Assembly: GCF_017833035.1 (NCBI RefSeq)
Contig: NZ_JAFIBM010000001.1
Location: 186,001 to 250,000, forward strand
Source of the DNA: Frigoribacterium sp. PvP032
GTDB lineage: Bacteria; Actinomycetota; Actinomycetes; Actinomycetales; Microbacteriaceae
Direction: 5' to 3'
DNA: 64,000 nucleotides
Shown: piece after piece, positions 56,727 through 64,000 of the stretch
Layout: each line of letters begins with the position of its first letter
Position numbering within the stretch: position 1 is the stretch's first letter
Notes under the pieces: generated by a model
Seen by the model: the letters and a program-made list of their open reading frames with translations, nothing else
Told to the model about the DNA's origin: nothing
Database searches by the model: none
Translations under genes and position numbers: made by a program

Positions 56727-59031
56727 GTTCTGCAGCCTCGAGAGTGAGAGCTTCCGGCTTGGCGAGTCGCGTCGCTAGCCAGGCGAGACCCTCCTCGATG
56801 TACTGGGGCGGCGCGATCGTGTCGAATGCGGGGTCAGCGAGCACGTCGAGGGCTAGTTCTGCTTTGTTGCCGGTCTTCAGATGCTTGTGCAAGTCACTGG
56901 CGGCGGCCGTGACATCAATACTCGTCAACAAGGTTTCCTTGAACTTTTTCGTGAGACCTGCGCCTTTCAGTGTCCCGAAGTAGGTGACGTTTTCGAAAGC
57001 GAGAGCGTCCTCGAACGTCGTAGGCAAAACTTCGTCCGTGTTGGCTCTTGGCAAATTGGTCGTCACTGGTACTTGATAGGCAAACCTGACGGCGAATTGG
57101 TCATCACCCGTCAGCTCTTTAGTGTCAGCTAGGGCGCCTAGGAGAATGTCAATATCATCTCCCTGGTTCCGCCACTGTCTTAGCGTCGGGTTCCCTGTCT
57201 TCTGGCCGACGCTGCGAGCAGTCGGGGTGCTCTTACCTTCCAATTGCGGATCGATATCCGTAATCACGAGTGTCGGGATTTTCAGTGCTTCGATCAGAGG
57301 GCGCAAACGGTGAGCATGGCTTCCTCCTATCTCCAGCATGGTGACGTAGGCGTGGTGAACAGCCGGGTGTCGTTTTTCGATGAAGTGCGGTATTAGCATT
57401 CGCTCGGCCGGTCCCTCGACCAGGATCAAGGCATCGGCAAAAAAGACGTCCGCGTGCTGAATACGCAGGTACCGGGTGACGAACTGCTGTGTTTCTGTTT
57501 TTGACCCAAAAATGCTCCCTATGTTGATCACAGCTGACGTGGGAACAGGAACCTGAGTGCCCGCCTGCAGCCTCCGGAAATAGCGAAGGCTCTCGAAGGG
57601 AAGCTCGTGGGCAATGTGGCTGGAGTGTGTACTAATGACGAGCTGGGTGGTGAGGACAGTCTTGTCGCCCAGATCGGGATGCTTCCTTAGCACCTCAAAT
57701 GCTTTCTTTGCGAAGACCTGTTGCACCTGGACGTGCAGGTGCGCTTCGGGTTCCTCGACAAGTACCAGGTGGATCGGTTCGATCGGGTACTCATGATTTG
57801 ATTTCGCCGCTTTGCCGACGCGCATCCATCGGTCCCTAAAGCTCATTAGGCGGAAAACCATGGATATGAGGTTCTGGTAGCCGAGACCGTTCTGCCCTTC
57901 CGGCAGGTGCATGTCCCGGGTTGCCGGCCTGCCCGCGATATCCAAGGCGAAGGACACAGCGGACTCGTGATCCAGGCTTTCGGATGCGCTCAGCTTGGAC
58001 GCCACACGGATCCTAGGATCAGTGACACCCGGGTAATTAAGTGTGGCCATCTCATGGAAGGCGATTTGGAAAGCTTCCTCCAGGCGAACGTCGAATTGCC
58101 GTTGAGCAACCGAAATAGTCTCGAGCGCGTTGAGATCTTCCAGATCAGGGTGATCAGAGGGGTCGAGGTGGTTTGCGTAGTACTCGCCGAGCTGCCTAGA
58201 CAGCCGCGCCGTCTCAGAGATCCGCCGCGTCGTACCATCACCGCTGGGCTCGGTGACGTCACCCAAGCCGCGCTGGGCGTTGATCTCGTCAATACGCACT
58301 ATGTGCTCCAGTGGGTTCGACGGCAAGGGGTCGGCGCCAGGAGGCAATGGCTGAACCCGGGCGGCGTCCCCCTCCGGTTCCTGAAGCTGGGACGGGTCGA
58401 GCACGTAGTACCGGAGCTTCATGTGCTTGTGGAAGTCGCGTGAAAGAAAGTCGACGAGATTCTCGGGCCACAACGGCAAGTCGCCGGGCTTTGCTGGTTC
58501 GCCGCTCTCGCCGTCGCCGTCGCCCTCGTCCGCGGTTTGGCTTGTGCCCGTCGGGCGCTTCTCCCGCCACTGCTCTCTCAACGAATGTCTCGTGGACCAG
58601 ACTTCGCGGAAACTTCGAGCTAGTTCGACCTCATCCTCTGGCTCTAGGGCAATGCGAACACCGACCAACCCGCCCGTCCAATCCAACGTCGGTATGAGGG
58701 GGCTGACTCGATGGACTTCTCGGTCCTCCACCTCTAGCCACACATCCAGTGACGGAAAAAGACGATCCCATGTGCCGGGTTCAATGGTTGTTGTCGCATC
58801 GGAGGCGACCCAAGCTTGACCAATCTCGTTGACGTCGTGCCAGTGGGAGAGGGTGAGATCGTTCTTGCCGAACGCCCGAATGCCATCCTTCAAGAAGGAT
58901 CGGAGCGCGATGAGTGCCGACGTCTTACCGCTGTTATTCGCACCGACGAGCAAGGTTGTATCTCTGGACAGATCCAGACGCACAGACACAAGCTTGCGGA
59001 AGTTGCGGATTTCGATTGCTTCGATGCGCAT
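56716..59031 (-). CDS. gajA: OLD-family ATPase with TOPRIM nuclease domain, Gabija GajA-like (long form)
   Basis: The 771-residue protein starts MRIEAIEIRNFRKLVSVRLD with Walker A VGANNSGKTSAL at about residues 29-40. The ABC signature region is LPEGQNGLGYQNLI (about 376-389) and Walker B LVLVEEPEAHLH (about 422-433), followed by ISTHSSHIA. The TOPRIM domain begins ALILVEGPAERMLIP (Glu about 539) and has VITDIDPQ with the acidic pair at about 592-594. The classic GajA is nearer 580 residues, so this is a long version; part of the extra length is a charged insert near residues 155-190. It is expected to be an ATP-regulated DNA endonuclease acting with the downstream helicase. Confidence 0.82.
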   Translation of the reverse strand: MRIEAIEIRNFRKLVSVRLDLSRDTTLLVGANNSGKTSALIALRSFLKDGIRAFGKNDLTLSHWHDVNEIGQAWVASDATTTIEPGTWDRLFPSLDVWLEVEDREVHRVSPLIPTLDWTGGLVGVRIALEPEDEVELARSFREVWSTRHSLREQWREKRPTGTSQTADEGDGDGESGEPAKPGDLPLWPENLVDFLSRDFHKHMKLRYYVLDPSQLQEPEGDAARVQPLPPGADPLPSNPLEHIVRIDEINAQRGLGDVTEPSGDGTTRRISETARLSRQLGEYYANHLDPSDHPDLEDLNALETISVAQRQFDVRLEEAFQIAFHEMATLNYPGVTDPRIRVASKLSASESLDHESAVSFALDIAGRPATRDMHLPEGQNGLGYQNLISMVFRLMSFRDRWMRVGKAAKSNHEYPIEPIHLVLVEEPEAHLHVQVQQVFAKKAFEVLRKHPDLGDKTVLTTQLVISTHSSHIAHELPFESLRYFRRLQAGTQVPVPTSAVINIGSIFGSKTETQQFVTRYLRIQHADVFFADALILVEGPAERMLIPHFIEKRHPAVHHAYVTMLEIGGSHAHRLRPLIEALKIPTLVITDIDPQLEGKSTPTARSVGQKTGNPTLRQWRNQGDDIDILLGALADTKELTGDDQFAVRFAYQVPVTTNLPRANTDEVLPTTFEDALAFENVTYFGTLKGAGLTKKFKETLLTSIDVTAAASDLHKHLKTGNKAELALDVLADPAFDTIAPPQYIEEGLAWLATRLAKPEALTLEAAEHAD

Positions 59032-59541
59032 AACTCATGCTGACATGGGAAAGGCTGAGGGCCATGTTCAAAGGACAGAAAAATAAGACTTGGTGCGCTG
59101 TGAACAAGCAATTTCAAGCGTTTTGCATGCCCTGACTGTTCGAGGCATTCCAATTGTGCTCAAAACAGTCGAATCTTCCGTATCAGCGCGACTCCTACCC
59201 CTGGGAACACGAGATGTCTTGTCGGCCGGCCACTCGAGTAACTCATTCTTCGGCAACCTGCTTCGTGACCATGTCTGACACCCGATCAGTCGCCGGATAG
59301 CACGGCCCCTGACCGGGTCCGAAGTGCCTGAAGGACCCGCTCATCCGGCTCGTCTCGGAGCGATTCGCCACGGAGCCAGCCCTCAGCTTCCCCCAGCGCT
59401 CCACTGGGCCTGGAACCAACATCCGAAACGGACTCACCATGACTCGCATCGGCACTTCTGACCTGCCCGCAGGGACACGTCGACGGGTACCGGGCCGGGC
59501 TCATCCTCGACGAGGCCCATCTAAAAGCTCCGGTCCACGAG
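59032..59541. other. Spacer upstream of the Gabija-like operon
   Basis: This stretch should carry the minus-strand promoter of the Gabija-like pair. I see A/T-rich DNA but no convincing -10/-35 pair and no credible gene; small frames on both strands look random. Confidence 0.5.
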
Positions 59542-59862
59542 ATGCCCGCCTTAGACATACTGCCCGCGCGACTGCAACCAGGCGGCCGGATAGACGAGCT
59601 CAATCTCACGTCCTTTCACGCGCTCCTCGAGCGCGGCGTGCGGTCAGTCGTGGGACTCGGAAAGTCGGCTGGCATCTCGGCCGAGACGGTCCCGCTTGTC
59701 GTCGCTGCACGCCCTCCGAACTACCGCACCCAACATTCATCCGACGCCGATTGGTCCGCCCTGCGTCATGACATCCGAGCGAGCAAAGTCGTCAATATCC
59801 CCGACAGCCTCGGCGCAGCCAAAACTGTCCCACCGGGTTGGGCTGATACTGAAGCCCTGTAG
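59542..59862 (+). CDS. Unrecognised protein, possibly a gene remnant
   Basis: An ATG frame of 106 residues (MPALDILPARLQPGGRIDEL ... WADTEAL) reads as a plausible protein. The same frame is open upstream to a TGA near 59438 and encodes TCPQGHVDGYRAGLILDEAH without a start codon, so a longer ancestral gene may have lost its 5' part. I recognise no family. Low confidence; it could also be chance. Confidence 0.3.
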   Translation: MPALDILPARLQPGGRIDELNLTSFHALLERGVRSVVGLGKSAGISAETVPLVVAARPPNYRTQHSSDADWSALRHDIRASKVVNIPDSLGAAKTVPPGWADTEAL

Positions 59863-59932
59863 GGCTAAATAGGCCTCTCGGGTAGGAGCCATAGTCTGAC
59901 GGACTAAGGGCGGCGTTTTCAGAGGGGGATTG

Positions 59933-60571
59933 ATGATTGATATGAGAGTCGTGCGGAGTGACCTCTCGGAAAAGGGATGGTCACGGCAGAAGACGACCCT
60001 CGACGAGGTGCGGCGCGCTGCAACTTTGGACGGGCTGCGCGGGGCCGGCAGACCTGGCTCGAGTGAACGAGTCCTTGTGCCTTACGAGTCGGCCAAAGCT
60101 CCCCGACGTTCCCTGAGCGCGGTGTACGGATTAGGTAAGCAGCCGCTACATACGGACGGCGCGCACTTGCGTGTCCTTCCCGACGTCATTGTGCTTCATT
60201 CCGCCATGCCCTCGACGACACCTACCGTGATCTGGACCCCCAGCCGGCGCGGGGAGAACGTGATCCCGTCTGCTGCACGGCAGGGCGTCTTTACGGTTCG
60301 GGGCAGCGGCGAGAGCTTTTTGGCCTCAGCTTTTGACGAGAGCGGTCTCCGCTTCGACCCTGTTGTCATGAGTCCCGGGGACGCGTTCGCCCGCCAGACC
60401 GCCGAATACTTCCAAGACGCTCGCTCGCGTGCGCATGTTCACGAATGGGACGAACCCGACATTGCCCTTGTCATAGCTAATAGAAAGGCCCTTCACGCGC
60501 GAGACGACGTCTCAGACGCTGAGAGGCGGACAATAACCCGAATCGCCTACACGTGGGGATCGACGGAATGA
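59933..60571 (+). CDS. TauD/TfdA-like Fe(II)/2-oxoglutarate oxygenase, small form
   Basis: ATG 59933 with AGAGGGGG just upstream gives 212 residues. The metal triad of the TauD fold appears present: HTD in KQPLHTDGAHLRVLPD (about residues 67-69), and the distal His in ALVIANRKALHARDD (about 186), followed by the Arg of RRTITRIAYTW that would hold 2-oxoglutarate. This is shorter than typical TauD enzymes of 270-300 residues. The stop overlaps the next gene's ATG (ATGA), so the two are coupled. Family assignment is from motifs only; the substrate is unknown. The codon use is A/T-richer than the core genes. Confidence 0.62.
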   Translation: MIDMRVVRSDLSEKGWSRQKTTLDEVRRAATLDGLRGAGRPGSSERVLVPYESAKAPRRSLSAVYGLGKQPLHTDGAHLRVLPDVIVLHSAMPSTTPTVIWTPSRRGENVIPSAARQGVFTVRGSGESFLASAFDESGLRFDPVVMSPGDAFARQTAEYFQDARSRAHVHEWDEPDIALVIANRKALHARDDVSDAERRTITRIAYTWGSTE

Positions 60572-61494
60572 CGACACCTTGGGACTCCGAGGCGCTTTGG
60601 CTCAAGTCGCGGATGTTCGTCAATCGGGCCATGGACCCTGATCGTGAATTCGAAGAACAGGCTTTTTGGGCTGCCGCAGCGCTTGAGCTCCTCGGCAAGG
60701 CCGCCCTGGTGAGAATCTCTCCCATGCTCATCGCCCACCCCGATGACGACGGGCGAAGCATCTTGCTCGCAAGCGGGGCCGTCGACTACACAGGCATCTT
60801 TGGCAGCGTTCAGGCCAAAGCGATCTGGTCGCGCTGTGCGCGAGTATTCCGCACCTTCAACGAAGCAGAAGCTAGAAAAATAGCAGCGGGTCGCAACGGA
60901 TACATCCACTCCACGGGGGTGGGATTTGATGCCATCCCACAGGCCGTCTGGTGGCCACGCTACTGGGCACAAGCCTTCATCCTCGTCGAACACCTCGACC
61001 GGACAATCGTCGACCTCGTGGGTCCAAGTCGGTCTCTATTGGTCACGAAGTACCTGGCCGAGAACAAGGAGTACGTCGCTCAGAGGCTCGCAACATTGAA
61101 AGAGCGTGCCAATTCCCTTCTCAGTCGACACAGGTCCGGTTCTCTGAGTGCTCGACTCGAAACAGAATGGCAACGATTTGACCTGGCGACTTACCTCTAT
61201 ACGGAGCCCCGAGAGTGTGTGGCCTGCGGTGCCACGGGTGAGGTCGGCGGGGACGAAGTCATCGAAAGCCACATGGAATACCCTGAATACTCAAGCTTTG
61301 ACCCCGAGGACCAATTTTCTGATCCTCGTTCTATCACCTTGGACATTGCCCCATTCGAGTTCAACTGCCCCGTATGCCATCTCGTCCTGGACGAACCGGA
61401 ATTGCTCGACGAGGCCGGACTGAGCGACCCCTTCCAAGCCGAAGGCGATCCCGAAGACATGTACGACGACGGCCCCGAATACGAGAACGAGTAG
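60568..61494 (+). CDS. HEPN-like protein with C-terminal four-Cys zinc site
   Basis: ATG 60568 overlaps the oxygenase stop by four bases; the product is 308 residues. The helical N-terminal part contains AGRNGYIHSTG, an R-x4-H motif (Arg about 109, His about 114) typical of HEPN ribonucleases and shaped like the RNxxxH of that clan. The C-terminal part has ECVACGA (Cys about 217 and 220) and FNCPVCHL (Cys about 267 and 270), which together suit one zinc-ribbon site, and a very acidic tail. I infer an RNase or nucleic-acid-binding effector. No exact family is recognised. Confidence 0.6.
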   Translation: MTTPWDSEALWLKSRMFVNRAMDPDREFEEQAFWAAAALELLGKAALVRISPMLIAHPDDDGRSILLASGAVDYTGIFGSVQAKAIWSRCARVFRTFNEAEARKIAAGRNGYIHSTGVGFDAIPQAVWWPRYWAQAFILVEHLDRTIVDLVGPSRSLLVTKYLAENKEYVAQRLATLKERANSLLSRHRSGSLSARLETEWQRFDLATYLYTEPRECVACGATGEVGGDEVIESHMEYPEYSSFDPEDQFSDPRSITLDIAPFEFNCPVCHLVLDEPELLDEAGLSDPFQAEGDPEDMYDDGPEYENE

Positions 61495-61627
61495 GTAGCC
61501 GATACGCAGTGGTCATGACGAATGTGATCATCATCAACACCGAGTGCTCCGGACTTTAGGCCCGGCTACCGGGCCCGGCGTCAACCATTCTCTTGGCCAA
61601 TATTATCGAGCCTGCAAAGCTCGCCTA

Positions 61628-62104
61628 GTGGAAACTGTCTGGTACTCCTTTCTCCCGCAGGTGCTTGTGGCGATAGCTTCCGTGGCTGCCCTTGGCACGT
61701 CTCTCTGGAAAGAGCGGCATCCGCTGGCTTCTATCGAACGGCTGACTCAGCTGACAGACAAGATGCGGCCAGGTGCGACTCGAGATGGCCTTGCCGACTA
61801 CCGGGACCAACGCGCGAGTCTTTGGCTCCTTGAAGAGCGAGCTCCTCGAGAGGGTGGGTTGTTGGGCCTCGGTAGATGGCTCGTAGCCGGATCTGCCGTG
61901 GCTTTTGTCACTTGGCTGATCCTTGCTGCACTGGCCCCCACCTCCACCGGGACCTGGACCGCGTACGTCATTGGACTCGTGCTCATCTTTGCCTCGACGT
62001 GGGCTTTTCGGAAACGAAGAAAGCACCGCCGCGCATGGATTGAGCAAGAAACTCATTGGCGACGGCTACCCCTGCCCGTAGAAGCAAGTCGCGTACGCAC
62101 CTAG
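61628..62104 (+). CDS. Three-helix membrane protein, unknown function
   Basis: A frame from GTG 61628 encodes 158 residues; GTG 61544 in the same frame would add 28 less convincing residues. Hydrophobic helices are at about residues 6-25 (FLPQVLVAIASVAALG), 90-112 (WLVAGSAVAFVTWLILAALA) and 115-135 (AYVIGLVLIFASTWAF). A soluble loop with RASLWLLEERAPREGG lies between helices 1 and 2, and the tail is basic. It follows the HEPN-like gene in the same direction after about 130 bases. A membrane protein beside a HEPN gene could be a toxin or effector, but this is only inference. Confidence 0.55.
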   Translation: METVWYSFLPQVLVAIASVAALGTSLWKERHPLASIERLTQLTDKMRPGATRDGLADYRDQRASLWLLEERAPREGGLLGLGRWLVAGSAVAFVTWLILAALAPTSTGTWTAYVIGLVLIFASTWAFRKRRKHRRAWIEQETHWRRLPLPVEASRVRT

Positions 62105-62293
62105 TCGAGCTTTATAGGATCGCGAAGAACGCCACGCACGGCACGTTCAGCGGTTGCAGTACTGGTATGGCGGCCAGTCCTGCCCACGCCTTTGGGAGAA
62201 CCATGCACACTGGGGCGCAAATCTTCTTCTGGTCGCCCTCTATGCGGAAGACTGGTTAGAAGCGGCCTCTCGATCTACGGTTCTGTCAGCAGA
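62105..62293. other. Short convergent spacer
   Basis: This 189-base spacer separates the membrane-protein gene from the converging ApeA-like gene. I see no clear terminator hairpin and no gene. Confidence 0.5.
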
Positions 62294-63601
62294 TCAAGCC
62301 ACGACCCAGGGAGCAGCCTGAGGGTCTTCGCGCAAGCGTTCTCGAAGCACGGAGCTATCGACACCTAACTCCTGCGCACACCATGCACGCACTATCAGCG
62401 TGCATTCGCGTTCCACGTTGAGGATTTGTAAGTCGTCGGGCAGCTGACGATTTGCATGCTTGATTCCGTTGTAGACGCTCGCGGCACGATCATCCCAACC
62501 GGCGCTTTCGAACGGCAGCAAGTCTCCGATGTCGTCCAGTATCCGCCTGGCTCGTCCCGCAAAGGAAACGCCGCTGGCCTCCTTCGACCCCATGCCGTCT
62601 CGTTGCAACAGCTCGTACCCAAGCGCTTCAAGCCCTGGTCCTACTTGAGCCAACACAGCGGCCGGACTTGCGGACCGCAAGGAAATGCTGCTGACGATCG
62701 GGTCGATCGCCCGCTGGAAACGGTCCCGCAATTCAAACCATTGCCTCAGGCCGCGAATACCCAGCTCTTCGTAGGTCACTAGGTGCCGGCGCTCGGCGAA
62801 GGGGGGATCGTCCCGCACTCGGCTCGATGCAACTAGACGCCACGTGGGGCGGGTTCCAAAAACCTTGTCCTCCGGGTGGAGGACTGAATAGGTGATTACG
62901 TTCTCATCACTCCAGGCGGATATGACGAGCAAATCGCGCAGGGCTTTTGGGGCACGTAGGTGAGTAGCCCATTCAGCGGGCTCAGTAGTTGTTGTCTGCA
63001 CCCAGAGAGAGCTTCCCAGTGTGATCTCGTCGGGATCTATAGGCTCCTTGACTATTGCGACGGGCTGCAATGCCATCCGCATGCCGCCCCATACCCCGAG
63101 ATCGATGTCTTCGGACAGTTCCTTTCGATACGCGAGCGCCCCACTCGAATTTTCCTCATGAACCCATGAATGGGCTCGCACCCAAGATCGCAAATGCGAG
63201 ACAGTCGACCTCAAGCCAGCGACGGAGTCGAAATCAACCGGTGCCGGTGCGCCAAAGACAGCCTCTTGTACAAGAACTCGTCCCGTTCCGGGACCACCTA
63301 AGTTCGTTGTATAACCGCCTTTGTGGCACCCCAGAAGGCCGACCACTCCTCGAGCATCTCGGAAGGTAAGCCGTCGCGGAGGGACGGGCTCAGGCTCGTC
63401 GACGGAACTCGGAAAATCCCGTGATGAACGGAACCACCCTACAAATGAGCCTGAGTCGGACGAAGGCCACCAAACGGTCAAGACAATGCCTTCGCTGGTG
63501 CGCTCCAGGCTGACGCTAGATTCAGCCGAGTCCTCGCCTAAGAGCTGGCCAAAGCGACGATCACCGATGGCGAGCGTGTTTCGACTCATTAGCGGATTCA
63601 C
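62294..63601 (-). CDS. ApeA-like HEPN domain protein, predicted abortive-infection RNase
   Basis: The 435-residue protein (GTG 63601; ATG 63589 is an alternative) has a beta-rich N-terminal half with RLTFRDARGVVGLLGCHKGG and a VWWPSSDSGSFVGWF strand pattern, like the ApeA N-terminal domain. The C-terminal half is helical and contains DDRAASVYNGIKHANRQLP (about residues 370-388), the N-x3-H form of the HEPN active site (His about 382). ApeA proteins are single-gene phage-defence HEPN RNases. The assignment rests on architecture and short motifs, so a related HEPN family is possible. Confidence 0.6.
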   Translation of the reverse strand: MNPLMSRNTLAIGDRRFGQLLGEDSAESSVSLERTSEGIVLTVWWPSSDSGSFVGWFRSSRDFPSSVDEPEPVPPRRLTFRDARGVVGLLGCHKGGYTTNLGGPGTGRVLVQEAVFGAPAPVDFDSVAGLRSTVSHLRSWVRAHSWVHEENSSGALAYRKELSEDIDLGVWGGMRMALQPVAIVKEPIDPDEITLGSSLWVQTTTTEPAEWATHLRAPKALRDLLVISAWSDENVITYSVLHPEDKVFGTRPTWRLVASSRVRDDPPFAERRHLVTYEELGIRGLRQWFELRDRFQRAIDPIVSSISLRSASPAAVLAQVGPGLEALGYELLQRDGMGSKEASGVSFAGRARRILDDIGDLLPFESAGWDDRAASVYNGIKHANRQLPDDLQILNVERECTLIVRAWCAQELGVDSSVLRERLREDPQAAPWVVA

Positions 63602-63772
63602 CGACCTTTACCTGGGTGGACAATTCGAAAGTCTAGAACGAGCGTTAAAGTGCTACGCGAAACGCACAAAATGCGTTGCGAGCGGCGGTGCTAAAGACCA
63701 CACGAGGTCAGCATATTCGCGGAGACGGCTGGCCTCATTTGACTCGTCCCGCTCATCTTGAGCTAACGCATC

Positions 63773-64000
63773 CTAGAAGTCCGGCGCGGGATACTTTGGC
63801 AGAATTTCAGCGAGAACGGGCTTGGCACGTCTGTTGAGAAATCCAGACCAGAACAGGGCTGGGTTGGCAGACTCCTTTGAGAAACCACATTGTGTCCTTC
63901 GCGAATCAGTTTGTCGCAAGTCAAGACCGCAGTTGTCGGGACTGGGTGTTGCGTCCCAAGTGAATTTTCCAGGCGGTGGACGCGCAAAGGGTTGGCACTT
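63773..64000 (-). CDS. C-terminal fragment of an unrecognised protein, cut by window end
   Basis: The minus strand is open from the window edge to a TAG at 63773-63775, giving 75 residues that read like a real protein end (KCQPFARPPPGKFTWDATPS at the edge; NPALFWSGFLNRRAKPVLAE and PKYPAPDF near the end). A shorter ATG frame overlapping it is less protein-like. No family is recognised. The gene starts beyond the window. Confidence 0.4.
   Translation of the reverse strand, partial: KCQPFARPPPGKFTWDATPSPDNCGLDLRQTDSRRTQCGFSKESANPALFWSGFLNRRAKPVLAEILPKYPAPDF

Noticed and set aside
57907-58443. Plus-strand 178-codon frame inside gajA
   Set aside because: Fully antisense to conserved ATPase sequence, including the signature region, so it is a shadow.
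59090-59278. Small plus-strand frame upstream of the Gabija-like operon
   Set aside because: Short, lacks a ribosome site and overlaps a better-explained promoter region; equally long frames exist on the other strand.
54417-64000. Prophage or integrative element
   Set aside because: No integrase, terminase, capsid, relaxase or attachment repeat is visible, so I call it only a defence island.

Overview
The window is high-G+C actinobacterial chromosomal DNA, most like the family Microbacteriaceae. The evidence is the gene order fhaA-fhaB-pstP-rodA-pbpA-pknA-pknB-trpG-srtE-crgA, the order gyrA-gyrB-dciA-recF-gnd-dnaN-dnaA, NucS in place of MutSL mismatch repair, class E sortase, CrgA, and frequent GTG starts. 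It spans the replication origin. Genes left of dnaA run mainly leftward (minus strand) and rpmH-rnpA-yidC-parAB run rightward, as expected for two diverging forks.

Layout: (1) 1-7.6 kb holds a mixed metabolic and accessory segment: MATE C-terminus, LacI regulator, a GntR regulator split by an in-frame TAG, nucS, HAD phosphatase, CynX-type MFS, NmrA-like oxidoreductase, universal stress protein and an abasic-site SRAP protein. (2) tRNA-Leu, then the 7.9-19.1 kb Ser/Thr kinase and cell-elongation cluster, ending with trpG/pabA, sortase E and crgA. (3) Rhomboid protease, cyclophilin and a Lys-rich membrane protein, then about 0.9 kb of non-coding DNA packed with palindromic repeats, then tRNA-Ala and tRNA-Ile. 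(4) The replication block DUF3566-gyrA-gyrB-dciA-recF-gnd-dnaN, the oriC-like spacer at 31632-32121, and dnaA. (5) rpmH-rnpA-yidD-yidC-jag-rsmG-parA-parB with four parS sites. (6) ddl, aminotransferase, trxA-trxB, murJ-DUF6049, pcnA, an orphan solute-binding protein, then rpsF-ssb-rpsR-rplI and dnaB.

(7) From 54417 to the window end composition changes abruptly: lower G+C, A/T-ending codons and looser gene packing. This looks like a defence island inserted just after dnaB. It holds an OLD-nuclease plus UvrD-helicase pair (Gabija type), a translationally coupled pair of a TauD-like Fe/2-oxoglutarate oxygenase and a HEPN-like protein with a C-terminal four-Cys zinc site, followed by a three-TM membrane protein, then an ApeA-like HEPN protein and the C-terminus of an unrecognised protein cut by the window edge. 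The oxygenase/HEPN-zinc/membrane-protein set is my best candidate for an undescribed system.

Other signals not explained by genes: a 98-bp intergenic repeat in three equal-length copies; a 12-mer array at exact 20-bp phase that flips orientation at its centre; GCGAAGC-type hairpins with a compensatory base-pair change; a 58-bp near-perfect palindrome carrying two parS sites in its arms between parB and ddl; and DnaA-box clusters beyond oriC, after crgA and before parA and dnaB.
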